This document shows positions 19,903 through 31,253 of a DNA stretch of 64,000 bases, in pieces; position 1 is the first letter of the stretch; every line of letters starts with the position of its first letter. Where the stretch lies: NCBI GenBank assembly GCA_024867545.1, contig JANFNE010000019.1, positions 682,001 through 746,000 on the forward strand. Reading direction: 5' to 3'. The stretch comes from Phytopythium helicoides. Its lineage: Eukaryota > Oomycota > Peronosporomycetes > Pythiales > Pythiaceae. Position numbers and translations under genes: made by a program. The notes beneath the pieces were generated by a model that saw only the letters and a program-made list of their open reading frames with translations, was not told where the DNA came from and ran no database searches.

Positions 19903-21127
19903 GACCGCACTGTAGACTCTGTAGGTCTTGTGTAATAACACCCGTTGCATTCAAATGACGTGGAGGTTGTCTTGCAGACAATAGTTTTGACGGCGTCGGA
20001 TCGTGAGTGCTAGTGCAGTTCCGACCCACGGCCATCATGCATACATAGTGTATCAATCGCGACATCCTCTTCGTGCCGCCACCACCTATAGTGCTTTGAA
20101 AAGGTACTAGTGTTGCTCCCATCCACCCGCCATCGACCTTCGCGTTGAATCTCGAAGTGACAACTACAGGAGCTTGAACTCCTGCATGACCCCGATTGAT
20201 TCTGGTTGCCCATGATATCTTGCTGCAAGATCACTAACCTGTCCGAATTGGTGAGCATGAAAAAGTTGTGAGCCATCTCGACCCGGTTGCATTTCTCGAT
20301 AGTAGCCAATCAATGTCCAGTCCCAGGAGGCTCGGGTGCCATCAGCGTGCAGGCACCTCCATACCAGACTTGTTGCAGCAACTGACACGCCGAAAGCGCA
20401 CATCAGCCTCCCATAAGTCGCTGCTTGAGCGAACAGCAAGATTCAGGAATACGTCGCATCTGTGCTTGCTGACGCACAATGAGAAGAGTCAGAAGGATTT
20501 GCCACAGTCTCGATCAGCGAAATCGATCGCAGAAGAGCCTCGTCCGATCGAGTGAAGGCATATTGGTGGTTGGTATCACACCTCCCATCGATCTGTGGCT
20601 ACTTCCAATTGTCACAAACACAATGCCTCCGCGCTACACTCAAAGCCAGTACTCGTGACAATGCTGATCCAACTTGTCGCTGCGATGCTGTTCAGGATGC
20701 ACATGCAACCGGATGCTCCACGCCTGCCACTGTCGGTGGATCTAGTCACCGTTTCTACCACTTTTGCAACACGCCGCCACAGATGACGACTCATAGCTAC
20801 CCATTCTGCTAGCTCCAATCGCCACCATCGTGCTTCATCAAAGCTACTGCAGGCTATCCCCTGACGTTGAGGTGACACAGACCTCATGGCACCCAGCAAT
20901 AGAATGTAACACGTCACTGGTCACTGAGCTCGTCGAAGTCATGCTTGCAGAACTCGCGCCGCCAGAGATCAAGACTTCTCCGGCAGCTCCCATTGAGCTC
21001 GAGCCGGCAGACACAGCCATGCAACTACCGTCCGCAGCGGACGATCCCACCGACACGACAATGCCGCCGGCAGAGATGGTTCTCACTGACCCACTAGACA
21101 GCGTCACCACCCAGGAGCTCGCGCCAG
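19903..21127 (+). repeat. 3' flank of copy A, duplicated after copy C and in part after copy B
   Basis: This 1.2-kb stretch recurs almost base for base at 38607-39832, after copy C, and its first 0.35 kb at 30601-30956, after copy B. It starts right after the stop codon (GAGACCGCACTGTAGACTC). It carries two minus-strand gene relics described separately. It shows that the duplicated unit is the transporter plus its downstream neighbour. Confidence 0.85.
20164..20810 (-). pseudogene. Relic of a PAS-domain gene, possibly bZIP-PAS (copy after A)
   Basis: The minus-strand frame 20164-20439 ends in TAG and reads like the C-terminal part of a PAS fold: SLVWRCLHADGTRASWDWTL and the closing GQPESIGVMQEF, similar to the PAC strand (P-x-x-IG-x-x-Q-D/E). 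Oomycete bZIP proteins often end in such a PAS domain, so a bZIP-PAS origin is a guess from family knowledge. The frame has no ATG; a stop lies just upstream at about 20453, and fragments continue in other frames to about 20810. The gene would be tail to tail with the transporter. Copies occur at 38869-39515 and, ends only, after copy B (about 30859-30956). Confidence 0.4.
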
Positions 21128-21769
21128 TCGCGCTTGACACGAACACACTGCCGCTCGTCGTCGAGCTCGCGCCAATTGACACATGCATCGTGGCGCCAGC
21201 AGTCGAAGAGCTTGCACCGCCCGACACACTCACTTCGCCGACCAATCCAGCACTGCTGGACACCGACAAAGACCCACCAATGCCGACAGACGCTGAGCTG
21301 CTCGCCCCGCCAGAGAAAGTCATGTTTCCTCCAGACAGGCCGCCAGAGCCGCCAGACACGCTCACCACACCGCCAGAAGTCAGTCGTGAACGCACCCGAC
21401 AAGATTGAACGACTCCACTCTCCACGGCACGCGCCGCAGAACTTGAACCCACGCTCACTGCGATGCTTAAGGTCGACTTGCTCGCACCGCTCAAGATGCT
21501 CTCACGGAAGATCAGCCCGCGACCTTGATTTTGCCGGCAACAGACGTCGTCAACGATCCGCTTCCAACCCGCACCGACCCGCTCGACACTCCAGAGTCGC
21601 TACTCATCACATTCGTGGTGCCGCTGCTACTACTGATGCTGTGCACAGCGCCATGTGTCGAGATCAACATCGAGCCGCTCGTCGGCAAGCCATTGCCACT
21701 CTTCACGGTGACAGAACCGCCAACTGAACGGACCGACGACCCTCCATCCACCGTCCGGTCACCAACCAC
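20844..21769 (-). pseudogene. Relic of a Gly/Ser-rich tandem-repeat protein
   Basis: Minus-strand translation gives long Gly/Ser/Val-rich sequence with a loose repeat of about 20 residues, for example GGSGGLSGGNMTFSGGASSS and similar blocks with alternating hydrophobic residues (beta-strand-like). Two frames (21512-21769 and 20844-21494) follow each other with a shift between them, and neither has a clear start or end. The parent looks like a repetitive surface or secreted protein, but I cannot name it. A plus-strand relic of the same type is at 31428-31590. The part up to about 21127 is duplicated after copy C. Confidence 0.45.
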
Positions 21770-22528
21770 GCCCTGTACGTTTTGGCACTGAGAATCTGCC
21801 GGGAGTGCGGTGCACTTGTGCTGCTCACTGGTTCGCCTTTTCTTTTTTTTTTTTGCTTGGCTCTCGAGACTGCTTCCGGTGCAACCCTGGATAATCCGGA
21901 TGCTTCACCTTCATGTTCTGAATATTGGTATTCAGACTTCAGCTAAACACTTTGAGAATACCGCTGAGAGAATACCTTCCTCCCCTCAGTTGGCGATTTT
22001 GGCTGCTCTCCGCGGTTCATGGCCCAGGGCCACACGCTTGAGGACCCACCGCGCTCAGAGGCCTAAGGCGAAGACACTTCCTCTCGTGATCAAGAGCAGA
22101 CCCACGCCTAAATTGGACCCAGATGTTCGCGAAAACCAAGCACCGTGCCTCGGTTTCAGCTACGCGTCCACGCACAAGATCTTCACAGGGACACGAGCGG
22201 TGGCTCTATCGGACGCTTGCGAAAACCAAGCTTCGTCTGTCTGCTGCTACTCAGCCACGCTCGAGCGCTGTGTCGATGAGCGAAAGTCGTGCGTTAGCGA
22301 AAACCTACCAACTCGCGCGACGTTCACCTTGACGACTCCAGCAAGAGAGCACTGTCGAGAGCGCGTCTTCATAACTTCGGTCGACATGCGCGGCCAACTT
22401 TCCCCCGGACTAAGCGGTCGAGCAGACTCAAGTCTGGCGCCTCGCCGTGAAAGACTACATTTAGCGTAGGCCTACCGGGGTAGTAAGTGTGAGGACCTTA
22501 GTGCTCATGAGGTATCCCGTACCAGTGG

Positions 22529-23053
22529 TTATGGGCACGCGTTCCGGGACGTGGTATGGCAAGCAACTCCACCAGCACCTGCCTGCGAATGCCGGTGGAT
22601 CTTTCCACTCACGGAATGCTCCTTCGCCTTTGCCGTCTTCGTCTTCGTCGTCTCCATCTTCACTTGCTGACGCCAGGGCTGAACACCCATCGCCTGCTTT
22701 TGTGTGCCATCTTCCATCTTGAGTCCGCGCTCCTCACGGTCTCCAACTGAATCAACGGCGCTGTGATGGTTCGGGAGGATTCCGCCTTGGTCACTGTTGT
22801 AACAGTGGCACGACCAGCTGCTTCGGGATTCCTTGCACTGAAATACAGCGCAAGGAAACCCGAAGCCGTGGAAAAGAGGGTCGGCGAGGCTCACAGGCAA
22901 GGTGTCGCCGAGACTGCAAGCTGGAAGGTCGAAGAGCCGCTCCTGCTCGTCTTCATCATCACCGTCGTCGCCGTCGTCGGAAGAATCCGGCTGCTTGAAG
23001 TAGCTGCGTGGCCTCGCGTCGTGAGCCGGGAAATGCGGACGCGTGGACTTCAT
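22529..23053 (-). other. Unrecognised 174-codon frame with acidic N-terminus
   Basis: An ATG at 23053 opens a frame whose first 50 residues are charged (SYFKQPDSSDDGDDGDDEDE), followed by Cys/His-poor mixed sequence and a basic tail. I recognise no family. The acidic start looks like real protein; the rest looks arbitrary, so this may be the first exon or a relic of a longer gene. It lies between two transporters of the opposite strand. Confidence 0.25.
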
Positions 23054-23856
23054 CTTGCAAATTCGCGACTCAAGGAAGATTGACAGGGCGTTGAGAGCCG
23101 CCGGGCGGCGCTACGAAGGACCTTCTCGGATCTCACGCAAGTTTCGTAGGTGTTGAAGTGAGGCGGCGCTCCAACGGTCTTTGTATTTGGTCGAGTGTCC
23201 TTGACCAAGTTCATTCTGCAAGTCCATGTTGGGTGAGGTAGTTGCATGCGGCAGGCCTCCACAGAGGCGGCGACTGCTCAGTTCCGGTGAAGATGTTGAC
23301 AATGCAGGTGGTGCAAAATGCAAAGGATCATCATCGCCTGCATACCATACGCTTAGCGTGTATTACGGCGACATTGGTCCACATTGTTGCTGTCCTCCAT
23401 AGTCAGCGCTAAGGGTTTCAACTGAGCGACCGCCGCCTCCTCCACGACTGACCCGCTCACAGTCGCTCGCGATGCTCGGCGCTTCGCGCCTGCAAGATCG
23501 CTCGGCGCACACGGTGCCAATGTTCGGCGCACAACGCAAATCTCGAGGAGGGGCGTCTTAGCGTTTAGGCGTCACGGTGTTGAAGGGGTACATATATATT
23601 TAGCCGCCTTTCAATCAGAGTTGCAACGAGCTGCCGACGTGGAATGAATGCCTGATGGAGAGATTCTTGGACTTGGCGGTCGGCAAAAGGAGTAATCATC
23701 GGGAACTTAGGTGTGCGCATGCGTTGCAAAGCTGGGAAGTAAAAGGGGCATGCGCTGCTACGGGTATCATCAAGTGGCGGTCTGAGTACGCAGCCAAAGA
23801 GATGATGGTAGTTATTGATAGTGGGCTGTTCCAAGCCTTGATGCGGCATTAGAGGG

Positions 23857-23866
23857 AAAAAAAAAA

Positions 23867-23914
<48 letters not shown>

Positions 23915-23922
23915 CACACACA
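23857..23922. repeat. Poly-A tract joined to a (CA)n microsatellite
   Basis: Ten A, one C, 33 A, then about 11 CA units. The A run directly follows a weak coding-like relic (plus 23655-23852), which would fit a retroposed 3' end or simple microsatellite growth; no target-site duplication was identified. Confidence 0.8.
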
Positions 23923-24336
23923 GATGTGGCTGCAGGACCTCTCTCTGTGCCAGCCTCGCAACCCACTAAGCCAGGGTGATTCCGCCAGCTACCTCCACCT
24001 TCTCCAAGCCGTGGTTCCTACAAGGATGCTGCGATGATCCAAAGCTCTCGGTTTGCGTATTCGCTACCTGTGATATGTGATACCGGTAGTCACCACTTGT
24101 GCTGATCAGTAATCGTATGGAGACAGAGAGGGAGACATGTGAAATCTATTGCTCAAACGGCTCGTATGACCACAATCTTTCGGGTTGTTTACCTGATGAT
24201 GGCAGAAGCAGCGATGGATCGTGAGTGTATGCTAGGGGATTACTCCCAGTTTGTGGCTTGTCGTGAGAGCATTTCTCCTACCATCCGACTAAAACGCTAG
24301 GAGTTTCGCTTGGTGACTTATCGAGCTGACAACAAG

Positions 24337-24456
24337 ATCACGGCTTCACTCGCGAGCCACAATCGCGCATCTGGAAACAGCATCTCGATAATCATGTTGA
24401 CGCTCCCTCTAAATCAATAAAGAGACCACTGTAGACCAAGTTTTACTGATTGAACG
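24337..24456 (+). repeat. 5' flank shared by copies A and B
   Basis: This stretch matches 13621-13791 before copy A, with small insertions and deletions: CTCGCGAGCCAC, then CTAAATCAATAAAGAG, then CACTGTAGACCAAG and TTTTACTGATTGAACG. The duplication giving A and B therefore began upstream of the promoter. The CACTGTAGAC word also occurs right after the stop codons of A, B and C, so the flank may include the 3' end of a lost earlier copy. Confidence 0.7.
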
Positions 24457-24586
24457 AGTACTCATACTCATAGCGACACGTGACCCCGGGTCACGTGTTG
24501 GATTGAGTGTTCGCGCAAATGCTACGGTAAACTAACACTAACACAACCAATGATAGCTTTAGCAGCACAGCGGTAGTGAGTTCTTC

Positions 24587-24603
24587 CTCACTCCTGAATT
24601 TGC
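24587..24603 (+). promoter_or_regulatory. Oomycete Inr/FPR-like core promoter of ABCA copy B
   Basis: Identical 17-base element to copy A (CTCACTCCTGAATTTGC), 67-83 bp before the ATG at 24670. Confidence 0.6.
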
Positions 24604-24669
24604 TGTCAAACCACCACCTTCGCTCGTAACTTTGTCACCTGCCTCTTCTACCTACGACAGAGTCGCTGG

Positions 24670-27600
24670 ATGGAGTTCTCCAAGGAGATGAACTCTGCTC
24701 GTCGGGAGCTAGCGGGGCGGCGCTCGACGCTCATGTTCGTGCGGACGCTGCTCTGGAAGAATTGGATGCTCAAGAAGCGTAATATCACAGCCACGATGCT
24801 CGAGCTGACGGTCCCGATGCTCTTCGTTGTCACCCTCGGTCTGCTCAAGCTGCTCTCGACGGATGTCGATGTCCCTGCTGGGTGGAGCGACACGGAAAGC
24901 TCCACTGGGGATGACTCTGTCGGCACCTCGTACAACCTCTTCCAAGCGACAGGAGGCACTAATGAGTGGCTTGATGAAGTCTCCCTCCCCAAGTTCGTGC
25001 AATACGAGACGTCAGTGACAGGCTTGATCCTCGGCATGGGGGTCCAGTCTATGAACAGCGCTATCCGAATCAACGAGCTTTCCGCCTCAGACTACACAGC
25101 CTGCTTTACAGGTGTGCTTGTGGGAGGACTAGTCGACATCGACACATCGTCTGAGTTCCGCGTGCCCACCGAGTGTGCCGACAAAGTTGCTCCCTACAAG
25201 CTCGCCATCGTACCAGACAACGCCTTCACGAGAAACTACTTTCTCGCTACGATGGACGCTTGGTACCCTCGTATCGATGTACTGAACTCGTCCGACTCGC
25301 TGCAGATTCCATCCTTCCGTGAGAGTGTCCTCTTCTACAACTCGAGTGATGATCTAGAAGAGTATGTCAAGAGCAATGAATACGGCAAGGGATTAGCAAA
25401 TCCACATATCTACGGTGCGATCGTGTTCGATACGTACCCGAGCAGCGATGAGATCGGAACGGCTGTGTCTATGGAGTACTCCATCCGACTGAACTCAACA
25501 GCATTTCGAAAAGTTGGACGTGTGCCTTCTACGAAGGGTGACCCGAGTGCTGTCGACAAGTTCCAGACGGAGCTGGAAACGGACTACTACTTTGCGTACG
25601 CTCTGACGGGATTCAACACTCTCCAGACGCTCGTCACGCGCTTCATTTCGTGTATGCCAGAGTGGGACTCGTCTTCACAGACCACGACGGGAACTTGTCA
25701 GATCACATTATCGACGGCCCAGTCAACTGCTGATGTGGACGAGCGACTGTTGAGCTCACTGGAGAACGACGCGATGCTTCAGAATGCATTGAATGCCATC
25801 GCGCAGTCGTCAGCGAGCAATTCAACAGATACTTCGATCTCGAGTATTTTCGCCCAAATGTCGGAGGAGACGAAGGAGCTGCTTCTGACCCCACTTCGAC
25901 AGGCTCCACAGGCATACCTCGGTGCGACATCGGCTCCATTCCCTGTCGAGAGTTTTGTCAGCTCTCCTTACTACACCACAATCGACTCCGTGTTCGCACT
26001 CGTGTTTATCCTGTCGTACCTCTTCATCGTCTCTCGCATCTTGGTGGGATTCATCCAAGAGAAAGAGTCTCGCATGCGCGAGTTCTTGAAGATCCTCGGT
26101 GTACAAGAGAAGGCGATCATCGTCAGCTGGTACATCACGTATTTTGTGATTCTGCTTGTTGGAGCCATTCTCCAAGCAATTGCTGGCATGGCGGGTCTTT
26201 TTGCCAACAGCTCTCCGATAGTGACCTTCCTCTTCTTTTTCCTCTTCGGACTGAGTGTGATGTCATTCGCGTTCCTGATCAGCACAATCTTCAGCAAGTC
26301 ACGCACGGGTTCATTCGTTGGCATGGTGCTTTTCTTTATCATGTACTTTGTGTCTGTCGGGTTTTCTGAGACATCAGCTGAATCTGCCAAGAACATTGCC
26401 TGTCTGCTTTCACCTGTTGCACTTTCATTTGGTGTCCAGGTGATTACCGCTGCAGAGGGAACAGGTCAAGGAATCGGGTTCGGCGACCTAAGTACCGTCA
26501 GCGACAACTTCCAGTTGAAAACAGCGCTGCTGATGTTCATTGTCGACTCTGTGCTGTACACTCTTCTCGGACTGTACTTCGAGAAGGTCATGCCCAAGGA
26601 ATACGGCACGACACTCAAATGGTACTTCCCCGTCTCTCCATCATACTGGCGTGGTCGCCGACAACGATTGCAGCCAGTACCGAACGCTGATGATCCACTC
26701 CTACACGACGTGGCGCTCGATGTCAACCCGAACTTTGAAGCTGTGAATGCTGACCTTCGTCACCAGGATGTAACTGGTGAAGCACTCGCAGTCAAACATA
26801 TCCGAAAGGTGTTCTCCGTCCCAGGTGGCGAGAAGGTTGCCGTCAAGGGAGTTACTCTCAGCATGTACAAGAACCAGATCACGTGCTTGCTCGGTCACAA
26901 CGGTGCAGGAAAGACCACGCTCATCTCCATGCTCACCGGTATGACAGCTCCCACCAGCGGAAATGCCACCTTCAACGGACTCACACTCACAGACGACATG
27001 GACGAGATCCGGCAGTCGCTCGGCATCTGTTTCCAACATGATGTGCTGTTCCCGGAATTGACGGTCGAGGAACACCTCATCATCTTCGGTCGCATCAAGG
27101 GATACCGTGATACGGAACTGCATACAATCGTCGATACGCAGATCCGCGAAGTCGGACTCACCGAAAAGAGACACGTCAAGTCGGGTGAGCTCTCGGGTGG
27201 TATGAAGCGCAAGCTGTCGGTCGCCATCTCTCTCCTCGGTGACAGCTCGCTCGTGTTCCTGGACGAACCCACATCCGGTATGGACCCATACAGTCGTCGC
27301 AGCACGTGGGAGATCTTGTTGAACAATCGCAACGACCGTGTGATGGTGTTGACGACGCACTTCATGGATGAGGCGGATATTCTGGGTGACCGAATCGCCA
27401 TCATGGCGGAAGGCGAGGTTCGGTGTGCTGGTTCGTCGCTGTTCTTGAAGAACCGGTTCGGTGCTGGGTACAATTTGACGGTGGTGAAGGATGACGCCAA
27501 ATGTGTGGACTCGAATGTGATTTCTTTCGTGTCTTCATTTGTGCCATCGGCACAGGTGCTGAGCAATGTGGGGAGTGAGATTGCGTTCCAGTTGCCGATC

Positions 27601-30600
27601 GACAGTTCATCGCAGTTCGCGGGTATGTTTGCTCGCATGGATGCTGAGATGGGGAAGATGGGTTTGTTGTCGTATGGTGTGTCTGTGACGACTTTGGAGG
27701 AGGTGTTCATCAAGGTGGCGGAGATGGATGACGAGGGCAACCAGCACACGTTGACGAAGGCAGCTCGTACTGATGGAACGGAAACATCGACTCTTGGAAA
27801 CAGTGAAACTGGACGATCGCTGAATCTGGCACCGTCGTTCTCTCTCCACTTGAAGGCTCTTCTGCTGAAGCGGTTCCGGTATGCGCGTCGCGACACAAAA
27901 ATGATCTTTTACAGTACTGTGATGCCAATTATTCTCATGACTGCTGGACTGGCTTTGATGAAAAGCAGTAGTAGGTCGAATGACGATCCATCCATGGTTC
28001 TTTCAACGAACGACTACGACAGAAATTCAACCCCTACTCCATTCTTCTGCCAAGCTGACTCAGGAAACTGGTGCTCAAACGTTATGGACTCGTCATATTT
28101 CACCGGCGCAGCACTTGAAACACTTGAACTCAGTAACCCTGCCTACTCGACCTCTTCTCCAACCGTGTTCGATGTCAAGTACACCGATCCAACAATCAAC
28201 ACGACGGGAGAAACAGGGTTCGGTCTCGCTTTGGGACAAGAGATGTACAACCGTGGCTATGGTGTCGATACTGCTATCGTGGAAGGTCAATACGGCGCGT
28301 ACTTGGTCTATGGCGACAGTGAGACGAATGTGTTGGGCTACAATGTGTTTACGAACACGACGGCTGCGCATGCTTCGGCGGTATTCAAGGTTCTGATCGA
28401 CCAGGCGATCTATCGTTTCTTTGCTTCGAATGGAAGTAGTGAAGGGTCTTCATTGCCAAGCTTGACGGTGAGCAACTATCCACTCCCGCTGTCGGCAACA
28501 TCTAAGGCCGTTTTCACCTCGATTTTAGCGCTTGCTTCGTGCCAGTTGATTGCTATTGCTTTCACGTTTTACCCGGCATCGATTGTTGTCTTTTTGGTCA
28601 AAGAGAAGCAGTCAACGCACAACTCGAAGCATCAGCAGCTCGTGTCGGGTGTGTCACTTGGCGCTTTTTGGCTTTCCAACTACATTTGGGACCTTATCAT
28701 GTACATAACTCCGTGCGTGGCTGCACTTGTGCTCATCCAGGCTTTCGACATTTCAGCGATGACAGGTTCTTCTGATTGCACCGGTTGCACTTCCGAGACA
28801 TTTCCCGCTGTCATTTTGCTTCTCGTCTTGTACGGCGTTGCGATTTGTCCGTTCACGTACTGCCTTTCCTGCCTTTTCAAAGAGCATGCATCTGCCCAGA
28901 CGTACACGATCATGATTAGCTTCGTGATCGGCGTGGTGCTGATGATTGTGTCTTTCGTCTTCGATATCATCAGCGATTCGACGGAGGATATCAACTCGGT
29001 TCTCAAGTTCATTTGGAGACTCTCTCCACTCTTTAGCCTCGGGAACGGACTCCTTGCTCTCGTTATGAACGAGCTCGATGTGGTTTTAAACAGCAAAGAA
29101 GAGAATCCGAGTCCGTTTAGCGGCGACCTGATGGGATTTGAGCTCCTGTACCTAGCTCTGACGGCAATTGGCTACTTTGCCCTTGCCGTCGGCATCGACT
29201 ACGCCATGACCATCCCAAAGTTCAAGAATGCTATGGTCCAACACGATGATGGCGACACCGAACAAGTCGAGCTCGACCAGGATGTGATCATCGAAGCCGA
29301 ACGCGTCGCTCGTGGTGATGCTGACAACGACTTTGTCAAGCTCAAGAACCTCCGAAAGGTCTACCCCGGTGGCAAGATCGCTGTCCGTGACCTGTCCTTC
29401 GGTTTGAAGCAAGGAGAGTGTTTCGGATTCCTCGGAATCAACGGCGCCGGAAAAACCACCACCATGAAGATGCTCACTGGAGACGAACTACCCACCTACG
29501 GTCAAGCCACACTCGCAGGATACGACATCATGACGCAACAGATCGAGGTTCGACGACAGATCGGATACTGTCCACAGTTCGACGCTCTCTTCGATCTCCT
29601 CACCGTACGCGAACACCTGGAGCTGTTCGGCTCGATCAAGGGTCTGAGCGGTACCGAGCTGGAGCAAGTGGTGAGCGAGAAGATCGAGCAGATGAACCTC
29701 GCCGACTTTGAGAACAAACTCGCTGGCAGTCTGAGTGGCGGTAACAAGCGCAAGCTGTCGGTCGCCATCGCCATGATCGGCACTCCTCGCATCATCTTCT
29801 TGGATGAGCCGTCGACGGGTATGGACCCTGTGTCTCGCCGCTTCATGTGGGATGTGATTGCGGGGATCTCGACGCGCGGCAAGTCGTCTACTATCGTGTT
29901 GACGACGCACAGTATGGAGGAGGCGGAGGCTCTGTGTTCTCGAGTGGGTATCATGGTTGGTGGTCGCATGCGATGCTTGGGGAGTGTGCAGCACCTCAAG
30001 TCTCGCTTCGGAGATGGTCTCGTGTTCGACGTGAAGCTGAACATGCCGACGGCGGAAGAGCTTGAGTACCTGGTACAAGAGGTCTTTGGAGTCCACGACG
30101 GTGTTGTTACGCCTGCAGATCTTGCGGACAAGTGCGCTGCGTTCGGCAATCGTGATCTCGCTGCTCGTGTGGTGGCTTCGCACCCTACCGGCTACAGCTT
30201 GGCTGCTGCCATTGAACGCGACGGCTTCATTCGTGCCGAGGCTTTCTGTTCCTGGTGTATCGAGGAGACTCGTTTTGATGCACTCCACACGCACCTGGTG
30301 AATGCTTTCGGACACCAAGGCGCGACTGTGATGGAGCGTCAGAACGACTTTTGCCGCTTCAAGCTTCGTGGCTCGACTGGAGACTTGAAGCTGTCGAAGG
30401 TGTTTGCGCTGATCGAGGACGCCAAGAAGACGCTCGAAATCCGCGAGTACAGTGTGTCCCAGACGACGTTGGAGCAGATCTTCAATGGATTCGCGAGTCA
30501 GCAGCAGGAGGAGCAGGGCGCCATCCGTGGCGTCTACAAGGGGGACAAAGAGGACGATTCCTTCTCGGCGGCGCCACTCGATGGGGCGTACGTGATTTGA
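24670..30600 (+). CDS. ABCA-type full-size ABC transporter, copy B
   Basis: A single intact exon of 1976 residues, co-linear with copy A without any length difference. Differences from A are scattered substitutions, for example D/N in the first outside loop and YD for YA after LSTND. Both nucleotide-binding domains keep Walker A (GHNGAGKTT and GINGAGKTT), LSGG signatures and Walker B with DEP. Membrane layout is as in copy A. The 3' flank matches that of A only for about 355 bp. A and B look like the youngest pair over their membrane domains and are probably products of an about 10.7-kb tandem duplication. The lipid-transport role is a family inference. Confidence 0.92.
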   Translation: MEFSKEMNSARRELAGRRSTLMFVRTLLWKNWMLKKRNITATMLELTVPMLFVVTLGLLKLLSTDVDVPAGWSDTESSTGDDSVGTSYNLFQATGGTNEWLDEVSLPKFVQYETSVTGLILGMGVQSMNSAIRINELSASDYTACFTGVLVGGLVDIDTSSEFRVPTECADKVAPYKLAIVPDNAFTRNYFLATMDAWYPRIDVLNSSDSLQIPSFRESVLFYNSSDDLEEYVKSNEYGKGLANPHIYGAIVFDTYPSSDEIGTAVSMEYSIRLNSTAFRKVGRVPSTKGDPSAVDKFQTELETDYYFAYALTGFNTLQTLVTRFISCMPEWDSSSQTTTGTCQITLSTAQSTADVDERLLSSLENDAMLQNALNAIAQSSASNSTDTSISSIFAQMSEETKELLLTPLRQAPQAYLGATSAPFPVESFVSSPYYTTIDSVFALVFILSYLFIVSRILVGFIQEKESRMREFLKILGVQEKAIIVSWYITYFVILLVGAILQAIAGMAGLFANSSPIVTFLFFFLFGLSVMSFAFLISTIFSKSRTGSFVGMVLFFIMYFVSVGFSETSAESAKNIACLLSPVALSFGVQVITAAEGTGQGIGFGDLSTVSDNFQLKTALLMFIVDSVLYTLLGLYFEKVMPKEYGTTLKWYFPVSPSYWRGRRQRLQPVPNADDPLLHDVALDVNPNFEAVNADLRHQDVTGEALAVKHIRKVFSVPGGEKVAVKGVTLSMYKNQITCLLGHNGAGKTTLISMLTGMTAPTSGNATFNGLTLTDDMDEIRQSLGICFQHDVLFPELTVEEHLIIFGRIKGYRDTELHTIVDTQIREVGLTEKRHVKSGELSGGMKRKLSVAISLLGDSSLVFLDEPTSGMDPYSRRSTWEILLNNRNDRVMVLTTHFMDEADILGDRIAIMAEGEVRCAGSSLFLKNRFGAGYNLTVVKDDAKCVDSNVISFVSSFVPSAQVLSNVGSEIAFQLPIDSSSQFAGMFARMDAEMGKMGLLSYGVSVTTLEEVFIKVAEMDDEGNQHTLTKAARTDGTETSTLGNSETGRSLNLAPSFSLHLKALLLKRFRYARRDTKMIFYSTVMPIILMTAGLALMKSSSRSNDDPSMVLSTNDYDRNSTPTPFFCQADSGNWCSNVMDSSYFTGAALETLELSNPAYSTSSPTVFDVKYTDPTINTTGETGFGLALGQEMYNRGYGVDTAIVEGQYGAYLVYGDSETNVLGYNVFTNTTAAHASAVFKVLIDQAIYRFFASNGSSEGSSLPSLTVSNYPLPLSATSKAVFTSILALASCQLIAIAFTFYPASIVVFLVKEKQSTHNSKHQQLVSGVSLGAFWLSNYIWDLIMYITPCVAALVLIQAFDISAMTGSSDCTGCTSETFPAVILLLVLYGVAICPFTYCLSCLFKEHASAQTYTIMISFVIGVVLMIVSFVFDIISDSTEDINSVLKFIWRLSPLFSLGNGLLALVMNELDVVLNSKEENPSPFSGDLMGFELLYLALTAIGYFALAVGIDYAMTIPKFKNAMVQHDDGDTEQVELDQDVIIEAERVARGDADNDFVKLKNLRKVYPGGKIAVRDLSFGLKQGECFGFLGINGAGKTTTMKMLTGDELPTYGQATLAGYDIMTQQIEVRRQIGYCPQFDALFDLLTVREHLELFGSIKGLSGTELEQVVSEKIEQMNLADFENKLAGSLSGGNKRKLSVAIAMIGTPRIIFLDEPSTGMDPVSRRFMWDVIAGISTRGKSSTIVLTTHSMEEAEALCSRVGIMVGGRMRCLGSVQHLKSRFGDGLVFDVKLNMPTAEELEYLVQEVFGVHDGVVTPADLADKCAAFGNRDLAARVVASHPTGYSLAAAIERDGFIRAEAFCSWCIEETRFDALHTHLVNAFGHQGATVMERQNDFCRFKLRGSTGDLKLSKVFALIEDAKKTLEIREYSVSQTTLEQIFNGFASQQQEEQGAIRGVYKGDKEDDSFSAAPLDGAYVI

Positions 30601-30956
30601 GACCGCACTGTAGACTCTGTAGGTCTTGTGTAATAACACGCGTTGCATTCACATGACGTGGAGCTTGTCTTGCCGACAAATAGTTTTGACGGCGGTGGAT
30701 CGTGAGTGGCCCGACTCACGGCCATCATGCATACTTTGTGTATCAATTGTGACATCCTCTTCGTGCCGCCACCACCTATAGTGCTTTGAAAAGGTACTAG
30801 TGTTGCTCCCATCCACCCGCAATCCACCTTCGCGTTGAATCTCGAAGTGACAACTACAGGAGCTTGAACTCCTGCATGACCCCGATTGATTCTGGTTGCC
30901 CATGATATCTTGCTGCAAGATCACTAACCTGTCCGAATTGGTGAGCATGAGAAAGT
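30601..30956 (+). repeat. 3' flank of copy B shared with copies A and C
   Basis: Matches 19903-20260 and 38607-38965 with small changes, then similarity stops abruptly at GAGCATGA-(A/G)AAAGTTG. It contains only the last codons of the PAS-like relic. Confidence 0.8.
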
Positions 30957-31253
30957 TGGCTGACCGCTGAATGTGCGTGCAGTCCTCGTCGCGCGCGCTA
31001 GTGTTGCCGTGCGTGCTGCAGCCAGTCTGTCTGGCCAACTCCTGAAGTGCTGCACTCGACTCGCCCTTCCCATTGTTTTCGCACCTCAAAGCGCTGCAGG
31101 TCGTGTGAGAGTGTTGACCGTACCTGAGCGGCGGCACCAGCGACGTTCTTTTTATGCAAATCTGTCATAAAAAACCCATAGTCTTCCGGGTAGTTTATTT
31201 GATGTATAGATATTGAGCCACATCATAAATAAAATAATGGGATCGGTTGTTTT

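Larger units (their letters stand above)
21770..24586. other. Non-coding spacer between the copy A flank and copy B
   Basis: No intact gene. The plus frame 21810-22469 has an internal low-complexity pattern (three diverged copies of a GCGAAAACCAAGC-like unit near 22129, 22218 and 22297) but no domain. A minus-strand frame at 22529-23053 is listed separately. At 23590-23852 there are weak relics resembling DNA before copy A. A poly-A/CA tract is at 23857-23922, and from 24337 on the 5' flank shared with copy A begins. Confidence 0.4.

Noticed and set aside
22123..22332. Threefold AKT(K/Y)-type repeat as a possible small protein
   Set aside because: Diverged short DNA repeat, no ribosomal context, two frames equally open.
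23565..23966. Minus-strand frame with a poly-Phe segment
   Set aside because: The poly-Phe is only the reverse of the poly-A tract at 23857-23900; no start, no domain.
29488..30648. 386-codon minus-strand frame over NBD2 of copy B
   Set aside because: It is open in B but broken in the otherwise nearly identical A, C and D, so it is a chance result of codon usage.
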